Source of the DNA: RGIG5579 sp045580105
GTDB taxonomy: Bacteria > Bacillota > Clostridia > Oscillospirales > SIG627
Direction: 5' to 3'
Length of the DNA stretch: 35,857 nucleotides
Assembly (NCBI GenBank): GCA_045580105.1
Contig: JAZNNH010000004.1
Span: 1-35,857 of the forward strand
In this document: piece after piece, positions 33,517 to 35,857 of the stretch
Position numbering within the stretch: position 1 is the stretch's first letter
How the letters are laid out: every line of letters starts with the position of its first letter
The notes under the pieces: model-generated
Told to the model about the DNA's origin: nothing
Databases searched by the model: none
What the model saw: the letters and a program-made list of their open reading frames with translations, nothing else
Position numbers and translations under genes: made by a program

Positions 33517-35857
33517 ATGGAAAAGGAAAACAAAACAAAAAAAGCAAAACAAAGCGGGTCGTTCAGCCGATTTTTGCTCGGCACGCGAGAAATAGGGCGT
33601 GCCGTCGTGCGGTATTTTTCGCAAACGATCGCAAGTGTTTCCGAGCAACTGAATCTTGTGGTGGATGAAACGTGGAAAACGAAAAAAAGACGGCGAAACG
33701 CCATGCTTTGGACGCTGATTTCGTTTTTGTCGGTTTCGCTTTGCGCGGCGGTGATCGGTCTTGCCAAATTTCCGCTTTCGGTGTACCCTGCAGGGTTTGC
33801 CTTGCTTTCCGCCTTGGGCGGAACGGAAAAAATTCGCTTTCGGGAAATAAGCCAAAAAAACACCGGTCTTCTGGATGCGGCGTTTTTGCTTGCCGCGTTT
33901 TCGGGCGTGATGCTGTCTTGCATTTGGTTGGGTGAGCGGGGTATTTTTTACCTGCTCTCCTATATGATCTTGTTTCTCTTTCGCGCCTTTCGCACCGGAG
34001 GAAAATTTGACGACAGCATTCTCTTTCGCGTCACCTTTTCCTCTGCCGTCGCAACGGCGGTGGGATTGCTGCTTGCTTGTTTGAATTCCTTTTCCGTCAA
34101 CGCGGTGTTCGGTGCGGTGAGCATGGGAATTTTAACTCCGATTTTGACCTATTTGATCTGCGGTTTTTATATTTTTACGGCGGTGGAAAGCCGAGAAGCA
34201 GGAGGGCAGGGCCGTCGCAGAGTGTATTTGGAAGCGTCGGTGTTCACCCTGTTCTATTTGTTCCTGTTTGCGCTGAGAGAGGTTCAGATCGCCGGATTTT
34301 CTCTGTCCTTTGTTCTTGCGGTGATCGCAACGCTCTTTGTTTCCCGAACGCGAGGGGCGCTGTTCGGTGCTGCCGCGGGAATGATCGGCGGAATGGCGTG
34401 CGCTTCGTCTTGCGTTCCTGCGGCGCTGGCGGTGGGGGGCTTTTTTTCGGGACTGTTTTTTCAATATTCAGGCGCCGTTGCCATGATGATCGCTTTCGTT
34501 TCTTCTTGCGGGTACTGCCTGTTTTCGGAGGGCTTTTCCGCGTTTGCCTATTTTACCGGAGATTATCTGTGTGCTCTGATTTTGTTTTCCCCTCTTTTGC
34601 GCCTGATTCCGAATCAAGAGCCGGTTCCTGTTCGCAGCGCCCCGCGCGAGGTTCTCCACCGTGAAACGATGAAGAGAACCCGACAAAAGCTCAAACATAT
34701 GAGCGATGCGTTTTCTTCTTTGTCGGAGGTGTTTTATACCGTCAGCGATACGATGAAAAAGCCGGGGCTGACCGAAACCAGCCAATTGGTGTCCGACTGT
34801 TGCAGTCAGATCTGTTCGCGCTGCAGTCTGTCGGGCATTTGCTGGGGGAATCAGCAGACCCTTTCCGCCAACGTCACCACGGGGGTTGCCGCAAGACTGC
34901 TTTCCGACGGTGCGGTTAGCGCGCAGGATTTCACGGGTCCGTTTTCCAAGCACTGCAATCATTTGGAAGAGCTCGTGGAATTGATGAACCGCCGCTTTTC
35001 GGAGCTGAATGCGAGCGACGTGAAAAATCACAAAACCCGTCTGCTCGCGGGAGAATACAGCTCGGTTTCCCGTCTGTTACAAAGCACGGCAGGGGAACTG
35101 GACCGTGAATTGGAATATAACCCCGCGTTGGAAAGCTGTGCCAAAAAGGTGCTGGAACAGTTGGGGATTGCTTACCGTCGGGTTGCGGTGTTCGGCAATC
35201 GGGAACTGCGCGTGGACGTATACGGAATCGCGCTGGAGCGGGTCGGGCTTGCCTCCGATCAGGTGCTTTCTGCATTCGGCGAGGCGTTTTCCTGCGTGTT
35301 TGAAGCGCCGGAGTTTTTGATGTTTGAAGAAAGCGTTGTGATGCGCTTGCGCAGGAAACGGAAGATTGCTTTGGAATGTGCCAAATCCGGTTGTACGAAA
35401 AAAGGGGAAACGGTCAGCGGAGATTCGTGCCAGTTTTTCGAAACTCCACGGGATTATTTTTACGCCTTGATTTGCGATGGCATGGGAAGCGGCAGGGAAG
35501 CCGCCTTTACCAGCCGTCTATCTTCCATCTTCATTGAGAAACTGATGCATTGCGCCACTCCGAAAAACGTGACGCTGGAAATGCTCAACACCTTTTTGAT
35601 GGCAAAAACCGACGAAACCTTTACCACGGTCGATCTTTTGGAGGTTGACCTGTTCAGCGGCGAAGCCAATTTCATCAAAGCGGGCGCGGCGCCTTCTTTT
35701 GTCCTGCGGGGCGATCGGCTTCATCGCATCGAATCGCGTACGCCGCCGGCAGGAGCATTGGTGCGAATGTGCGCGGAGCAAACCACGTTCACGCTTCGAG
35801 ACGGGGATTTTATCATTCAAATGTCCGACGGGGTCGAGGGGACGGCAGAAGGGGCGG
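33517..35857 (+). CDS. spoIIE: Stage II sporulation protein E (PP2C phosphatase), 3' end cut by the window
   Basis: About 780 residues are visible. The N-terminal ~350 residues form roughly ten membrane helices (TLISFLSVSLCAAVIGLAKF onwards). A central region holds a cysteine cluster (VSDCCSQICSRCSLSGICW) typical of SpoIIE. The PP2C-type serine phosphatase domain includes YALICDGMGSGREAAFTSRL and IIQMSDGVEGTA with metal-binding aspartates. SpoIIE dephosphorylates SpoIIAA to activate sigma-F in the forespore and acts at the polar septum. The ATG at 33517 is chosen because the basic N-terminus fits; AAGGGG lies 13 nt upstream, a slightly long spacing. Only the last few dozen residues should be missing. 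Confidence 0.93.
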   Translation, partial: MEKENKTKKAKQSGSFSRFLLGTREIGRAVVRYFSQTIASVSEQLNLVVDETWKTKKRRRNAMLWTLISFLSVSLCAAVIGLAKFPLSVYPAGFALLSALGGTEKIRFREISQKNTGLLDAAFLLAAFSGVMLSCIWLGERGIFYLLSYMILFLFRAFRTGGKFDDSILFRVTFSSAVATAVGLLLACLNSFSVNAVFGAVSMGILTPILTYLICGFYIFTAVESREAGGQGRRRVYLEASVFTLFYLFLFALREVQIAGFSLSFVLAVIATLFVSRTRGALFGAAAGMIGGMACASSCVPAALAVGGFFSGLFFQYSGAVAMMIAFVSSCGYCLFSEGFSAFAYFTGDYLCALILFSPLLRLIPNQEPVPVRSAPREVLHRETMKRTRQKLKHMSDAFSSLSEVFYTVSDTMKKPGLTETSQLVSDCCSQICSRCSLSGICWGNQQTLSANVTTGVAARLLSDGAVSAQDFTGPFSKHCNHLEELVELMNRRFSELNASDVKNHKTRLLAGEYSSVSRLLQSTAGELDRELEYNPALESCAKKVLEQLGIAYRRVAVFGNRELRVDVYGIALERVGLASDQVLSAFGEAFSCVFEAPEFLMFEESVVMRLRRKRKIALECAKSGCTKKGETVSGDSCQFFETPRDYFYALICDGMGSGREAAFTSRLSSIFIEKLMHCATPKNVTLEMLNTFLMAKTDETFTTVDLLEVDLFSGEANFIKAGAAPSFVLRGDRLHRIESRTPPAGALVRMCAEQTTFTLRDGDFIIQMSDGVEGTAEGA

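Noticed and set aside
33354..33855. Upstream part of the open frame containing the small membrane protein
   Set aside because: It is antisense to spoIIE and low in recognisable features; the small gene has its own start signals at 33351.
1..35857. CRISPR arrays, tRNAs, rRNAs, insertion sequences
   Set aside because: No regularly spaced repeats, cloverleaf-like genes, rRNA segments or transposase-like proteins were seen.

Overview
The window looks like chromosome from a Gram-positive, endospore-forming member of the Clostridia (Bacillota), probably an uncultured gut-type lineage. The reasons are strong AGGAGG-type ribosome binding sites, sigma-A promoters with 17-bp spacers, a YmfF/YmfH peptidase pair, a spoIIE gene with a Spo0A-type box upstream, GTP-type PEP carboxykinase, and ABC importers that lack their own ATPase. 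Base composition looks balanced to slightly AT-leaning by eye, with AT-rich intergenic DNA. No rRNA, tRNA, CRISPR array, insertion sequence or integrase is visible. This is judged by reading alone; no database search was run.

Layout. (1) 1-823, minus: 5' part of pckG, with its promoter. (2) 1058-9157, plus: a seven-gene operon from a near-consensus promoter to a perfect hairpin terminator. It holds ymfF-like and ymfH-like M16 proteins, lgt with a charged tail, folD, and three tandem secreted proteins that pair an FKBP-like domain with a trigger-factor-type C-terminus. (3) 9176-10051, minus: a LysR regulator. (4) 10246-16109, plus: a compact six-gene virion-structure cassette: portal, scaffold-like, HK97-type coat, small adaptor-like, large beta-rich tail-hub-like, and a coiled-coil protein. 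It has no terminase, integrase, tail tube, lysis or replication genes and ends at a strong terminator. (5) 16230-17698, plus: rnhA and mnmA. (6) 18168-30334, plus: a seven-gene ABC import operon with one very large substrate-binding protein, two complete permease pairs, a beta-propeller/TPR/Yip1 membrane protein and a DUF5696-like secreted protein. (7) 30485-32858, minus: rpsO-pnp. (8) 33070-33351, minus: a small membrane protein. (9) 33517 to the end, plus: spoIIE, cut by the window edge.

How it fits together. Blocks 1, 2, 5, 7 and 9 are housekeeping functions: gluconeogenesis, envelope lipoprotein maturation, one-carbon metabolism, secreted-protein folding, tRNA modification, RNA turnover and sporulation. 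Block 6 is a carbohydrate-type import system that probably borrows a shared MsmX-like ATPase. Its DUF5696 protein may process a glycan at the cell surface.

Block 4 is the most unusual part. All six reading frames are intact, ribosome binding sites are present, its base composition does not stand out by eye, and terminators lie on both sides. That fits a domesticated capsid-forming cassette as well as it fits a prophage remnant. It is the best candidate here for an undescribed system.
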